64,000 nucleotides of DNA, from positions 20,190,147 through 20,254,146 of the forward strand of contig CM064506.1 in the NCBI GenBank assembly GCA_032716605.1, in the 5' to 3' direction. The position numbers were made by a program, and so were the translations under genes. The notes beneath the pieces were generated by a model. The model was not told where the DNA came from and searched no databases. It was given only the letters and a program-made list of their open reading frames with translations. Shown piece by piece: positions 53,541 through 63,660 of the stretch. The DNA comes from Paralithodes platypus (Eukaryota; Arthropoda; Malacostraca; Decapoda; Lithodidae). Within the stretch, counting starts at the first letter, position 1. Every line of letters begins with the position of its first letter.

Positions 53541-53768
53541 TTCATTTTTTATAGGGGAGGGGGCGGGGGGAGGCAAATTTTGGTACAACTTTCGGATTCA
53601 CGAGTGTTTTTTCCGATAATTTTCGATCGACCTCTTTATTCTGGCAACATGTCGGGACTGAGTGGAATATTCACGATTGGAAAACTCAAACAGGACTCAG
53701 GAGGGCTCAAATTAGGCCAAAACTATCGTATTCCTATTTTTTTATTTTTTTTTTCAATGTCCGGGTTT
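53541..53768. other. unassigned DNA after the array
   Basis: G-rich patch (53552-53574), J-like CACGAGTGTTTTTTCCGATA, then unrecognised sequence. Confidence 0.4.
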
Positions 53769-53870
53769 AGCATAGCACGGTTGGTAGGAGGCCGGGCTCT
53801 CTGGCTGTTAATTCGAATCCCGGCTTGGGACAAATATATTTGTATGTACTCATGTATACTTGTGAGCCTC
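53769..53870 (+). mobile_element. tRNA-like segment, possible SINE
   Basis: GCACGGTTGGTAGGAGGCC and B box ATTCGAATCCCGGC are tRNA-like. A full cloverleaf is not convincing. Confidence 0.4.
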
Positions 53871-53932
53871 CAAGCATATATACAGTACGGGATATATATA
53901 TATATATATATGTTAGTATAGCCAGGTAATAG

Positions 53933-54187
53933 ATTCTCTTTTAAACAGACGAGGTTAAAGGCAATAGCAGTTTCAGCATTTAGTATTTTATTGTTACAGT
54001 TTTCAATATTTCTAACAATTTTCCTCTGGGGTTCAGAGATGAGGTACAACAGGTTAGCAAAACCTGTTAACCTGTTGTACCTCATCTCTGAACCCCAGAG
54101 GAAAATTGTTAGAAATATTGAAAACTGTAACAATAAAATACTAAATGCTGAAACTGCTATTGCCTTTAACCTCGTCTGTTTAAAAGA

Positions 54188-54191
<4 letters not shown>
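53933..54191. mobile_element. palindrome with coding-like arms, possibly Penelope-like
   Basis: Arms of about 125 bp are almost identical inverted copies (ATTCTCTTTTAAACAGACGA at the left, TCGTCTGTTTAAAAGAGAAT at the right). Each arm, read outward from the centre, encodes SEPQRKIVRNIENCNN, KILNAETAIAFNLVCLKEN. The ending resembles the N-terminal region of Penelope-like element proteins. That link is from memory and weak. The left arm continues LLPGYTNI before meeting (TA)n. Confidence 0.55.
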
Positions 54192-54277
<86 letters not shown>

Positions 54278-54290
54278 TTATATATATAAT
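54192..54290. repeat. (TA)n and (GA)n
   Basis: About 50 bp of AT then about 33 bp of GA. Confidence 0.95.
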
Positions 54291-54524
54291 AATAATCAAA
54301 AGATAATATCAAACAGAAGCCATTATAAATCCATATGAGTTCCCACAAGCCTGTTATTGTTTAATTTCATTAATCGATTTTAGGAGTAGAGTTGGTTGGT
54401 GGAGAGAACATAATAATTCCCCCAGGAGTGTATTTTTGACTGCCTGTCCCACCATTGATGCTATAAGTGGACCTGCCTTTGATGGGGCAGGGTTGTACAC
54501 ACCGACAGTCATTTATAGGCTTGG
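54291..54524. other. non-coding DNA, nothing recognised
   Basis: CCTGCCTTTGATGGGGCAGG is a small hairpin near 54470. No family is assigned. Confidence 0.4.
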
Positions 54525-54552
54525 TTATGGGGAGGTTGGTGTTTATTTGTTC

Positions 54553-54612
<60 letters not shown>

Positions 54613-54894
54613 GTTTCCTCCCAAGACCTCCATCAAGCTTGAACAAAATATCCCCAAGACTTCCAGATAAATGTGTACATTTTTCGATAGAAAATTTCCT
54701 GGCCGAAGGCCTTTTCCTCCAAAATTACAGGTTTGCTATTGTTCGCAAGGAAAAAATCTACAATTATATGGCACGAAAAGTTTTGATATTGATAAAGAAA
54801 TTGGACGAAAGGTCTTAGAATCGACAAACTAATGGGGCTAAACATGAGAAGGAGGTGCAGAAAAAGCAATTACCTTACCCTTAATGCCATAATG
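54525..54894 (-). mobile_element. A-family element with (TA)n expansion
   Basis: TTATGGGGAGGTTGGTGTTT start, (TA)n at about 54556-54608, TCCTCCCAAGACCTCCATCA, TTCGATAGAAAATTTCCTGG, GGCCGAAGGCC, ACCTTACCCTTAA end. Confidence 0.75.
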
Positions 54895-55135
54895 CTATAG
54901 GTTAGTTATATCTGGTGCCACAAGAGCCCTTTAGTGGCGGTGAATGTATCGGAGTCACAGTATCCGAGTCAAAAAGTGGATAAAATCGAGTCTATAATCT
55001 GACAAATGTATCTTGCATTGTGACTATTTTGTATTTCAGAGCTCCTAATTTACTACAGTTTACCATCAGACAATTGTTCTCTTTCATTGTGACTGTATTT
55101 TGTATTTTCCAGCTTCGAACATAATTTCATAAATA
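54895..55135. other. non-coding DNA, nothing recognised
   Basis: Unique-looking AT-rich sequence before the 33-bp array. Confidence 0.4.
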
Positions 55136-56222
55136 AACCAAGTGTGCAGATCCAGGTTTCATGAAATAAAACAGGTGTGCAGAGCCAGGTTGCAGAAAAT
55201 AAACCAGGTGTGCAGATCCTGGTTACATTACATAATCCAAGTGTGTGGATCCAGGTTGCATAAAATAGAACAGGTGTGCAGATACAGGTTGCATAAAATA
55301 GATCAGGTGTGCAGATCCAGGTTACATCAAATAAACCAGGTGTGCAGATCCAGGTTGCATAAAATAGAACAGGTGTGCAGATCCAGGTTGCATAAAATAG
55401 ATCAGGTGTGCAGATCCAGGTTACATAAAATAAACCAGGTGTGCAGATCCAGGTTACATGAATTAATTCAAGTGTGCAGAACCAGGTTACATAAAACAAA
55501 CCAAGTGTGAAGATCCAGGTTATATAAAATATATCAGATGTGCAGATTCAGGTTGTAGAAAATAGACCTGGTATTCAGATCCAGGTTGTAGAAAATAAAC
55601 CAGGTATACAAATCCAGGTTGTAGATAATAAACCAGGTATACAGATCCAGGTTGTAGAAAATAAACCAGGTATACAAATCCAGGTTGTAGATAATAAACC
55701 AGGTATACAGATCCAGGTTGTAGAAAATAAACCAGGTATACAAATCCAGGTTGTAGATAATAAACCAGGTATACAGATCCAGGTTGTAGAAAATAAACCA
55801 GGTATACAGATCCAGGTTGTAGAAAATAAACCAGGTAGGTAAATCCAGGTTGTAGGAAATAGAGCAGCTAGGCAGATCCAGGTTATAGAAACTAGACCAG
55901 GTGTGCAGATCTAGGTTGTAGAAAATAAACTAGGTTTGCGGATCCAGGTTGTGGTAAATAGAGCGGGTCTACGGCTCCGGATCCAGGTTACATAAATAGA
56001 CTAGGTGTTTGGATCCAGGTTGTAGAAAATAGACCAAGTAAGCAGATCCAGGTTGTAAAAAATAAACCTGGTCTATGGATCCAGGTTACATAAATAGGCC
56101 AGGTGTACAGATGCTGGTTGTATAAAATAGACCAGGTGTACAGATCCAGGTTGCAGAAAGTAAACCAGGTGTGCGGATATAAGTTACATAAAATAAAGTG
56201 GATGTGCAGATCCAGGTTGCAG
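55136..56222 (+). repeat. 33-bp minisatellite, about 33 units, with 66-bp sub-block
   Basis: Unit GATCCAGGTTGCATAAAATA, GAACAGGTGTGCA. From about 55575 to 55840, units with GTAGAAAATAAACC and GTAGATAATAAACC alternate, giving a 66-bp higher-order repeat. Units decay after 55840. The period keeps frames open on both strands. Confidence 0.95.
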
Positions 56223-56330
56223 GTCGGGAAATGTGTCTGGGGAGGTGGAAGAGAAAGAGCGGCGGCCGACCCGACTGCCGCGAACCCGACCCGTCGCCTT
56301 CCCTACCGGTAATCCCGAATACCACCTCCA
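56223..56330. other. short GC-rich segment
   Basis: GGCGGCCGACCCGACTGCCG, CGAACCCGACCCGTCGCC: unlike the neighbours in base content. No feature is recognised. Confidence 0.4.
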
Positions 56331-56473
56331 AGGTCTCTCTCTCTCTCTCTCTTTTTCTTTTCTTTTGTTATGCAAGGTTTGAACAAAATGGTCACTTCAT
56401 TAACATTGTGATAGGTTATATAAAGATTTTACAGGCTAAAGGAACGTATGTTGCCATAGTTCCTATCGAATAG

Positions 56474-56550
<77 letters not shown>
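56331..56550. repeat. (TC)n tracts
   Basis: TC at about 56332-56352 and 56474-56550, with unassigned sequence between. Confidence 0.9.
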
Positions 56551-56553
<3 letters not shown>

Positions 56554-56765
56554 CTATTTGTTTGTGGAAATCAAAGTGATGTTTCCAGTATTGAGAGTAA
56601 AATCTGATTTAGCTGTTGTTGTTGTTGTTTTTTTAATTAACTCCATGACATTGCTTTTCTCACATTTTACTACTTTGCTTTTTCTCTTCTGTGTACCTGA
56701 GATTGCGTATTCCCAGACAGCTTAGAAAGGATCGATACATCTGTTGCTGCTTGTCTTCCTCGTAC

Positions 56766-57165
56766 TTGTACTTTTATCATATATCGCTTCATATCTTGAT
56801 ATTGCATCTTCTTCAGCTTATTTAGTTATTTACTTACACTTATATATATAATAATATCTATAGTCCATTCATTATAAGTAAGCCAAAAATCTTCTCCACT
56901 AACCTCTACAACTCAAAAACGAATGATGTAACGGAGATAAAAGTTCTACCATTTTGGGAAGAGTCAGCCAGGGAATAGGTGTGGAGATTTACAGCCTATT
57001 TGCTCTAGTTCTTTTTTAGTTATATAGATTAGGGGTCACAATGTCTGGCCTACCTACAACGAATGGACTTGTACTTTTACCATAATTATACAGTATATGT
57101 ATCGCTTCTTATCTTGATGATGCTTCTTCTTCGGCTTACTTACACATTTACTTACATTTAATTAT
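56766..57165. repeat. about 90-bp duplication flanking a C-family MITE
   Basis: TTGTACTTTTATCATATATC, TCTTCTTCAGCTTATTTAG at about 56766-56840 and TTGTACTTTTACCATAATTA, CTTCTTCTTCGGCTTACTTA at about 57068-57150 bracket the MITE. Confidence 0.7.
56861..57069. mobile_element. C-family MITE, copy 2
   Basis: TAGTCCATTCATTATAAGTA and CTACCTACAACGAATGGACT ends are inverted; the middle AAGAGTCAGCCAGGGAATAG matches 19246-19467. Confidence 0.7.
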
Positions 57166-57416
57166 TTACAACTACCTAGTAATTGATAGGAGAGTGAGCG
57201 GATATTTAGATGTATGAAGAGTTAGGGCGTCTAGTAGAGATGATGATACAGCAACAGGTGGTACGGTCCGAGGGTATTATATAAAGGAAGCATACCGAAG
57301 TGGAATGTCTCAGGCATATTGTGTTATCCACATATCCTCCTGCTCCTTCGCTCCTTTTCTGTTTTCACGTCGACGGATTTCAATCTACCTATCCATCTAA
57401 CTATCTATCTATCTTT

Positions 57417-57417
<1 letters not shown>
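57166..57417. other. non-coding DNA, nothing recognised
   Basis: Unique-looking; ends in CTATCTATCTATC. Confidence 0.4.

Positions 57418-57475
<58 letters not shown>
57418..57475. repeat. (TA)n microsatellite
   Basis: About 56 bp of AT. Confidence 0.95.
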
Positions 57476-57479
<4 letters not shown>

Positions 57480-57496
57480 AGTATAAACTGTATATA

Positions 57497-57669
57497 GCGA
57501 TTAGAAGATTTTTTCGCCCCATATCTTTAATGTGTCAATATTAAGACATTTCGTGTCATATAGGTGTTGATTTTTTCATGGCGAGCAATAGCAAGCCTAG
57601 AATATAGGAGGAGCCGGCCTTTGGCCGTGACATGTTCCTACTAAAAAAATTACACATATATCTAGAAAG

Positions 57670-57716
<47 letters not shown>

Positions 57717-57778
57717 GAAGGAGGCTTCGATATGAAACTAAAATAAAAATAATACAATATATAAATCGACCAATAAAT

Positions 57779-57780
<2 letters not shown>
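57497..57780 (+). mobile_element. A-family element, 5' truncated, with poly-T insertion
   Basis: TTTTTTCGCCCCATATCTTT, GGCGAGCAATAGCAAGCC, GCCGGCCTTTGGCCG, then a T run at about 57674-57712, then GGAGGCTTCGATATGAAACT. Its right end runs into (CA)n. Confidence 0.7.

Positions 57781-57781
<1 letters not shown>

Positions 57782-57819
<38 letters not shown>
57782..57819. repeat. (CA)n microsatellite
   Basis: About 37 bp of CA starting inside the A-element right arm and ending at the tRNA-like head. Confidence 0.95.
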
Positions 57820-57820
<1 letters not shown>

Positions 57821-58110
57821 CCTCGTGGCGTAACTGATAGCGCGTCTGGCTCACAACCAGAAGGTCCTGGGTTCGAGACCCGGGCGGGGAAGAGACATTT
57901 GGGCAAGTCTCCTAACGGCGTAGCCTCTGTTCACCTAGCAGTATAAATAGGAACCTGGTATAAGTGGACGAAGTTGTGACGTCCCATCTGGGGTTGGTGA
58001 TCGGTTAAAAGGTGAGATGGGTATCGTACTGGTCAACCTAAGCTACTGGTCAACCTAAGCCTTCGGGTGAGACTGGTACCGTAGTGAGAATGGTACCGTA
58101 CAGATTAACC
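57820..58110 (+). mobile_element. tRNA-Val-like SINE
   Basis: 57820-57890 folds well as a tRNA: acceptor TCCTCGT with GCGGGGA (GT wobbles), anticodon stem TCTGG/CCAGA with loop CTCACAA (anticodon CAC), T-arm CTGGG TTCGAGA CCCGG. The SINE body follows: CCTCTGTTCACCTAGCAGTA, TAAATAGGAACCTGG, GTCCCATCTGGGGTTGG. I call a SINE rather than a tRNA gene because of this body and the G:T-rich acceptor. The tail has CCTAAGC repeats. Confidence 0.7.
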
Positions 58111-58310
58111 CTAAGCCTTCGTTTCCAGATGTCTCCAATTGGCTAAAATACAGACTACACACACATCCACAGCCATTCCAACGATACATAAACACTTAAC
58201 ATGCATTTCACGCAATACATTCCCAGTTAAGGAGGCGCGATAATAATGAGCTTAGCTCGCATTGCGTGGATTCCCCTTGACGAACAAGCAAGTGAATACA
58301 CACACACACA

Positions 58311-58342
<32 letters not shown>

Positions 58343-58422
58343 TTAAACTATTGCTGGATTAAGTTTCTCGACAATTATACAGTATACTATATATATCATT
58401 ATCCCCTTCTTTCTCACACCCG

Positions 58423-58424
<2 letters not shown>
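58111..58424. other. unassigned DNA with (CA)n
   Basis: CA tract at about 58298-58342; otherwise nothing recognised. Confidence 0.5.
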
Positions 58425-58453
<29 letters not shown>

Positions 58454-58504
58454 ACTGCAGGATAAAGCTGGGTGAACTACTAAACACAAACTCTCATATT
58501 TCTG

Positions 58505-58572
<68 letters not shown>

Positions 58573-58623
58573 ACTGCAGGATAAAGCTGGGGGAACTACT
58601 AAACACAAACGGTCATATTTCTG

Positions 58624-58691
<68 letters not shown>

Positions 58692-58746
58692 ACTGCAGGA
58701 TAAAGCTGGGGGAACTACTAAACACAAACTCTCATATTTCTGCTAC
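58425..58746 (+). repeat. about 120-bp tandem repeat of (TC)n plus a 62-bp block, three copies
   Basis: CAACCACTGCAGGATAAAGC, TGGGGGAACTACTAAACACA, CATATTTCTGCT recurs three times, each preceded by (TC)n of differing length. Confidence 0.95.
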
Positions 58747-58762
58747 ACCCTCTCGGACCAGT

Positions 58763-59030
58763 GTTGCCAATTTTGCTACTTTCCCGCTAGATCTACAGGT
58801 ATTTACTTCCATCTAGAGTCAAATTTTACATCCAGCGACATGAATTCTAGCGATATTCTGGAAATTTGAGCCATTGTAGAGGAGTATTCTAGATATGTTG
58901 GCATTACTCTAGCAATTGTAGGCATTTATTTACTATTTGGTGGTTTTAAACACTTTTCGCCCCATTTTGTTGTCAATTGTAAGACCTTTCGTGCCATTTA
59001 TTTACTATCTAGCGGACTTAATTTGGTAAC
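58763..59030. mobile_element. possible MITE containing an A fragment
   Basis: GTTGCCAATTTTGCTACTTT, CCCGCTAGAT at the left; ATCTAGCGGACTTAATTTGG, TAACT at the right. TTTTCGCCCCATTTTGTTGT, AAGACCTTTCGTGCCATTTA inside is A-family sequence. Confidence 0.45.
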
Positions 59031-59146
59031 TCTCGCCCGGGTTGACTTCAATCTCTCGGAGTGTAAGCGACGTAAACATGAATGGGGGTGGCGAGGGTAT
59101 TTTACGCAACCCACCTCCCCGGACATGCATGTATTAGGTAGAAAAT

Positions 59147-59352
59147 AAACTCCTTGAGGATCTAATGCGCTTGTTTAGATTATAATTTGGTTATCATTAG
59201 ACGATTGTATGCAATTTAGGAAGGATATCTGGGAATCAAAGGGGTAAACGCAATCCCAATTAACCCTTTCACAAATTCACCCTAAACTGAATAAAATCGT
59301 CTAATGCTAGCAAGAATAATCTGTCAAAACGCGTCATTATCCTCAAAGAATA
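59147..59352. mobile_element. MITE-1 copy, near complete
   Basis: AACTCCTTGAGGATCTAATG, ATCATTAGACGATTGTATGC left; AATAAAATCGTCTAATGCTA, CTGTCAAAACGCGTCATTAT, CCTCAAAGAATAAA right. Confidence 0.75.
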
Positions 59353-59384
59353 AATCTATAAGTTTCGATTTCGTTCCGGATAGC

Positions 59385-59389
<5 letters not shown>

Positions 59390-59453
<64 letters not shown>

Positions 59454-59488
59454 TATATATATACAGTATATATATATATACAGTATAT
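59390..59488. repeat. (TA)n with ACAGTATATATA units
   Basis: About 60 bp of AT, then three TACAGTATATATA units. Confidence 0.9.
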
Positions 59489-59499
59489 AGCGCTTAATC

Positions 59500-59680
59500 A
59501 TAAGGCTATACATAGTGTAGCTGGGTGCAGTACATGATTAGATTAATATCCAGTATTCGATAAATGGATATCAATCGTGGTCATGTGCTGTACTTATAAC
59601 TGTCTTGATGGTGTAATGATTAGAGTATTTAAGATCTGCATGTGGTAACCCAGGTTCGAATCCCGGGACGATCAAGAATA
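59500..59680 (+). mobile_element. repeat carrying an S1-type tRNA head
   Basis: 59602-59676 reads GTCTTGATGGTGTAATGA and B box GGTTCGAATCCCGGGACG. The 100 bp upstream match the sequence upstream of the SINE at 42261, while the tail differs from other S1 copies. Confidence 0.65.
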
Positions 59681-59740
59681 TCTTCGGGTAATACGTGTCT
59701 TTTAGTCCCGTATTCCAAGATGAGCCTAATCATGGTCGGG

Positions 59741-59802
59741 GGTAATTGACTAACTGCGAGTCTCAGGCTACAGGGAAGTTGGAGCTGTATAAGGCGATAT
59801 TT
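59741..59802 (+). mobile_element. E-family MITE left-arm fragment
   Basis: TAATTGACTAACTGCGAGTC and CAGGGAAGTTGGAGCTGTAT match 40990-41040. Confidence 0.5.
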
Positions 59803-59810
59803 AAGGGTGG

Positions 59811-59964
59811 ATGGGCGTATTTATTTGCTCATTTGTATATTTTGTATCATTGTTTTGGTTCCCTCCGTAGACCACCATCAAGTTAAAAAAAAAACACACA
59901 AAAAAAAAATCCCCGAGACCCTCCTACAAGATAATTGTTTTAATTTTTCGATTCGGCCGGGACA
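59811..59964 (-). mobile_element. A-family element, fragment
   Basis: TTAAGGGTGGATGGGCGTAT, CCTCCGTAGACCACCATCAA, TTCGATTCGGCCGGGACATG; then it gives way to the GAATGGTCTGAATGAAT array. Confidence 0.7.
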
Positions 59965-60905
59965 TGAATGAGTGGTCTGGATGAATGGTCTGAATGAATA
60001 ATCCGAATGAATGAATATATGAAGTACATGAACGAAGGTGGTGCTGGTTGGGGGGAGGGGCGTCGACTGACTGGGGACAGAGGTGCATGGGGGCGGTTCG
60101 TTCGTGGCCACCCCTTCGGGGATCACGGCGTCAGGCAATAGATAGATAGATAGATGAATATATGTAGGCTATGGTCTGATTGAATGATCTAAATGTATGA
60201 ATTATTGATCGGAATTAATGGTCTGAATTAATGAATATATGTATGGTCTGAATGAATGAATAAATGTATGGTCTGAATGTGTGAATGGTCTGAATGAATT
60301 AATACATGTATGGTCTGAATGAATGAATGGTCTGAATGAATGAATAAATGTATGGTCTGAATGCATGAATGGTCTGAATGAATGAATAAATGTATGGTCT
60401 GAATGAATGAATGGTCTGAATGCATGAATGGTCTGAATGAATGAAATAAAGGTCAGAATGAATATATTTATGAATGGTCTGGATGAATGACTAAACGAAT
60501 GAAGGGTCTGAACAAATGAATGGGGCTGAATGAATGGACTTAAGGGTGGTCACCGGCTTTTTTGTATCTTTCTCTCCTTATCGCCTCTTTCTCTGAGTTG
60601 TATCCATTCGGCACCATTCAGCCAACTGTTTTATGACGTTTATCCCCATCCAGGTGTCGATTTGTTCCTACAGAATTGTATGGAGAAATTAGGCTTCGCT
60701 AGAGACATTTTTCTATCGAAAAATTTACAAATTTAGCTTGCTGTCAAAACAAAAATATAAATATTGACACCTGGATGGGGGTAAACGTCTTAAAACAGTA
60801 GGCTGACTGGGGCCGAATGGATACAAGCCAAAGAGAGAGGGAGAGAAAGAGAAAAAAAAAGCGAGGTGGGCTCCCTTAATGAATGAGCGAATGAATGTTC
60901 TGAAG
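59965..60905 (+). repeat. GAATGAATGGTCT minisatellite, interrupted by a B element
   Basis: TGGTCTGAATGAATGAATAA, ATGTA and shorter TGGTCTGAATGCATGAA units alternate from about 59968 to 60535. TGAATGAGCGAATGAATG resumes after the B element. A non-repeat stretch lies at about 60020-60140. Confidence 0.85.
60540..60877 (+). mobile_element. B-family element, complete, core shortened
   Basis: TTAAGGGTGGTCACCGGC to GAGGTGGGCTCCCTTAA. The GCGAGCGATAGCGAGCC box and its inverse are both missing; AGGCTTCGCTAGAGACATTT remains at the centre. Confidence 0.8.
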
Positions 60906-61121
60906 TGGGTTGCATATACTTTGAAGAGGGGATGTTCGGGGTGAGGGGGGGGGGGGGGGGGCTGGGTGGTGCGGTATGGGGGTCACGTACTGCCCCTTGG
61001 AAGAAGAAGGAGAAGACCCCCCGACCCCCCACCCCAAGCTTTTTTGTTTACCTCCTCCTCTTAGGTCCTTCCTCCTTCCTGTTCTGGGTATCTGTCTGGC
61101 TTTATTTATATCTGTCTCTCC

Positions 61122-61204
<83 letters not shown>
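60906..61204. repeat. poly-G, C-rich and (TC)n low-complexity DNA
   Basis: G run at about 60944-60962; (TC)n at about 61123-61202. Confidence 0.85.
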
Positions 61205-61205
<1 letters not shown>

Positions 61206-61330
61206 TAAAGTGTTAACTGAGCTAGTATTTACCCCTGTCAGTCTTAGATATCCTACCTAAATTGCATAAAGTCGACAACTGATAACCCAAATAATATTAA
61301 TAAACGCGTCGTAGATCGTCAAGGAGTTAG
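61205..61330. mobile_element. MITE-1-like right half, diverged
   Basis: ATCCTACCTAAATTGCATAA, AGTCGACAACTGATAACCCA, TAAACGCGTCGTAGATCGTC; left half absent. Confidence 0.4.
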
Positions 61331-61522
61331 TGAGTATTATATAATGGTGAGATGTGAGGTTATTGGGCCTTGTTGGGTTGGTGGTGTGTGAGGGGGTAGT
61401 GGGGGGGAGGGGATACACGCACACACACATTGATATAAACACGCATATTCAAACATACACACACACATGCACACATACACACTCACACATTCACCCTAAC
61501 TCACATAGACAAACACATTCAA

Positions 61523-61588
<66 letters not shown>

Positions 61589-61759
61589 TCTCAAATACAC
61601 ATATGGAACAGAAAAAACACATATTATAAGTATTATCAATATATGGTGTAGATACACAAGTGAATAAACTGGACTGAAGGGAGGGGTGACCATTACCTAG
61701 AAGTGTGGGATGATATATATTGGTGGAGCATGATGGATATGTGGTGTGAGGGGGAGGAT

Positions 61760-61796
<37 letters not shown>

Positions 61797-61811
61797 TCTC
61801 AAATACACACA

Positions 61812-61850
<39 letters not shown>

Positions 61851-61875
61851 TCTCAAATATACACACACACACACA

Positions 61876-61915
<40 letters not shown>

Positions 61916-61949
61916 CACGGAAACACACACACACACGGACATTATATAC
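61331..61949. repeat. (CA)n blocks
   Basis: CA tracts at about 61415-61605 and 61764-61945 with ACTCTCAAATACACA interruptions. GTGACCATTACCTAGAAGTG (61687) is one of three related spacers (also 62790 and 63098) that precede CA or GT tracts. Confidence 0.85.
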
Positions 61950-62592
61950 ACATGGCGTGGGGATGTGGCGACCCCATCGCCCGTCACTGTGTGGCGCAGA
62001 TAGCCCCTGGGGGTTGAGAAATGGGAATCTCACCCCTAGAATTGTTAGGAAGAGGCTGTAGGCACCAGCCGAACAGGGCAGTACTCCCTGGGAGTGCTAG
62101 GTGGTTGATAAGGACAGCTGGAACTCCTGTTTCACCACCTGGCATCCCTAGCTGATCCTTTCTGTGCCTCATCAATATCGAAGGCAACCCCAGTCTGCCC
62201 TCCTCCTGCTCTCCTCCTATCAATACATTATTTTACAAACACCTTGCATGCTACACTACCTTTCTTACCCAAAATAACGAATAAACGACCAGCCTTGGAG
62301 TATCCAGGGGAGAGGGGGGGGGGAGGGGGGGGGGGGGGAATGCCCCATCCGACTGACCCCTGGCAACGACTCCCCAAAATGCCCTGGACCACTATCTTCT
62401 ACTCTTACTATTAACTTCTGCAACATTCGTGGCCTCTCTTCTAACTTCCACTCTGGTGAACACAATTTTGGCCCAATTTTGGCTCGAAAATCCCTTGATT
62501 TTGGCCGTCACTCTTTCAATTCTGTGGGAAGCACTCGCTACAGGCAGTTCTGCCTTCTGTCTCCCTCACTCACATAGAAAGAAAAAACAAGA
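61950..62592 (+). pseudogene. internally deleted LINE-L copy
   Basis: INFCNIRGLSSNFHSGE at 62410-62460 looks like the start of a jockey-type endonuclease domain. It then joins directly to LINE-L 3' UTR (TTTTGGCTCGAAAATCCCTT, TCACTCTTTCAATTCTGTGG, CAGGCAGTTCTGCCTTCTGT) ending in A-rich sequence. The whole RT is absent. 61950-62400 may be its 5' region, with a G run at about 62312-62338. The endonuclease call rests on a short match. Confidence 0.55.
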
Positions 62593-63138
62593 AAAAAAAC
62601 ATGGACACTCAACACAAACGTTCAGTCACACGTACACACACACACAAATACTGCCGCACACGTACGCACATACACACACTCACTCACAAATGCACACATA
62701 AACACATATAAACACACATAAAAACACTTATGGACACACATATCATACACATCCGTAAATATATTAGTGTGAGGGTAAATTGAGCGTTACCAAGAAGCGT
62801 GTTATGTTAATATCTGGCCACACTGTATTGGACTCTGCTGGGAATGTGGTTTATATGTGGATGTGGGTGTGGGTATGTGTGTGTGTGGATGGGTGGGTGG
62901 GTTTGGTTGGGTGGGTGTTTGTGTGGGTGGGTTTGGGTGTGTGTGTGTGTGTGTGTGTGTATTTATGTCTATGTGAGATAGTCTGAATGTGTGTGTGTGT
63001 GTGTGGAGGTCGGGACACACACACACACCTAAGCACTGGCATAAACGTATACATATTTACATACATAAATATAATGATCTCAGGGGAGGGCTGGGTCATA
63101 CCAAGAAGTGAGTTATGGCCGTATCTGACCCCACAGGT

Positions 63139-63222
<84 letters not shown>

Positions 63223-63273
63223 CACACACACACACACACACACCACACACACACACACACACCACACACCACA

Positions 63274-63314
<41 letters not shown>

Positions 63315-63325
63315 ACACACACACA

Positions 63326-63356
<31 letters not shown>

Positions 63357-63480
63357 CACAACACACACACACACACATACAGTATACACACACCACACAC
63401 ACACACACACACACACCACACACCACACACATACAGTATACACACCCATACAGTATATACACCCATACACACACAACAAA
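62593..63480. repeat. (CA)n and (GT)n block
   Basis: CA-rich 62595-62755; GT/GGGT-rich 62855-63010; nearly continuous CA 63140-63475 with ACC and ACAGTAT interruptions. Related spacers start at about 62790 (GTTACCAAGAAGCGTG) and 63098 (ATACCAAGAAGTGAG). Confidence 0.95.
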
Positions 63481-63660
63481 AAAATATAGATAGATAGTCA
63501 GTCAGTCAGTCAATGTTTGTATTTCATAAAAAGCTATACATTAGTAACTTGTTACATATTTACAGATATAATTAAAATCAAAGGTAAACAGTAACACATT
63601 TTTGGTTCATGATTTTGAACGTACATAATTGTTTATTTCACTGCTTCCATTTCATTGGAC
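63481..63660. other. unassigned AT-rich DNA
   Basis: GATAGATAGTCAGTCAGTCA, then unique-looking AT-rich sequence. Confidence 0.45.

Noticed and set aside
52021..53921. 532, 369 and 303 codon membrane-protein-like frames
   Set aside because: They are readings of the 29/20-bp AT-rich minisatellite and adjoining (TCC)n. The hydrophobic look comes from TTT/TAT/ATG composition.
57820..57890. Functional tRNA-Val(CAC) gene
   Set aside because: The fold is good, but the acceptor has several G:T pairs and a SINE body follows directly with no T-run terminator. A tRNA-derived SINE is the better call.
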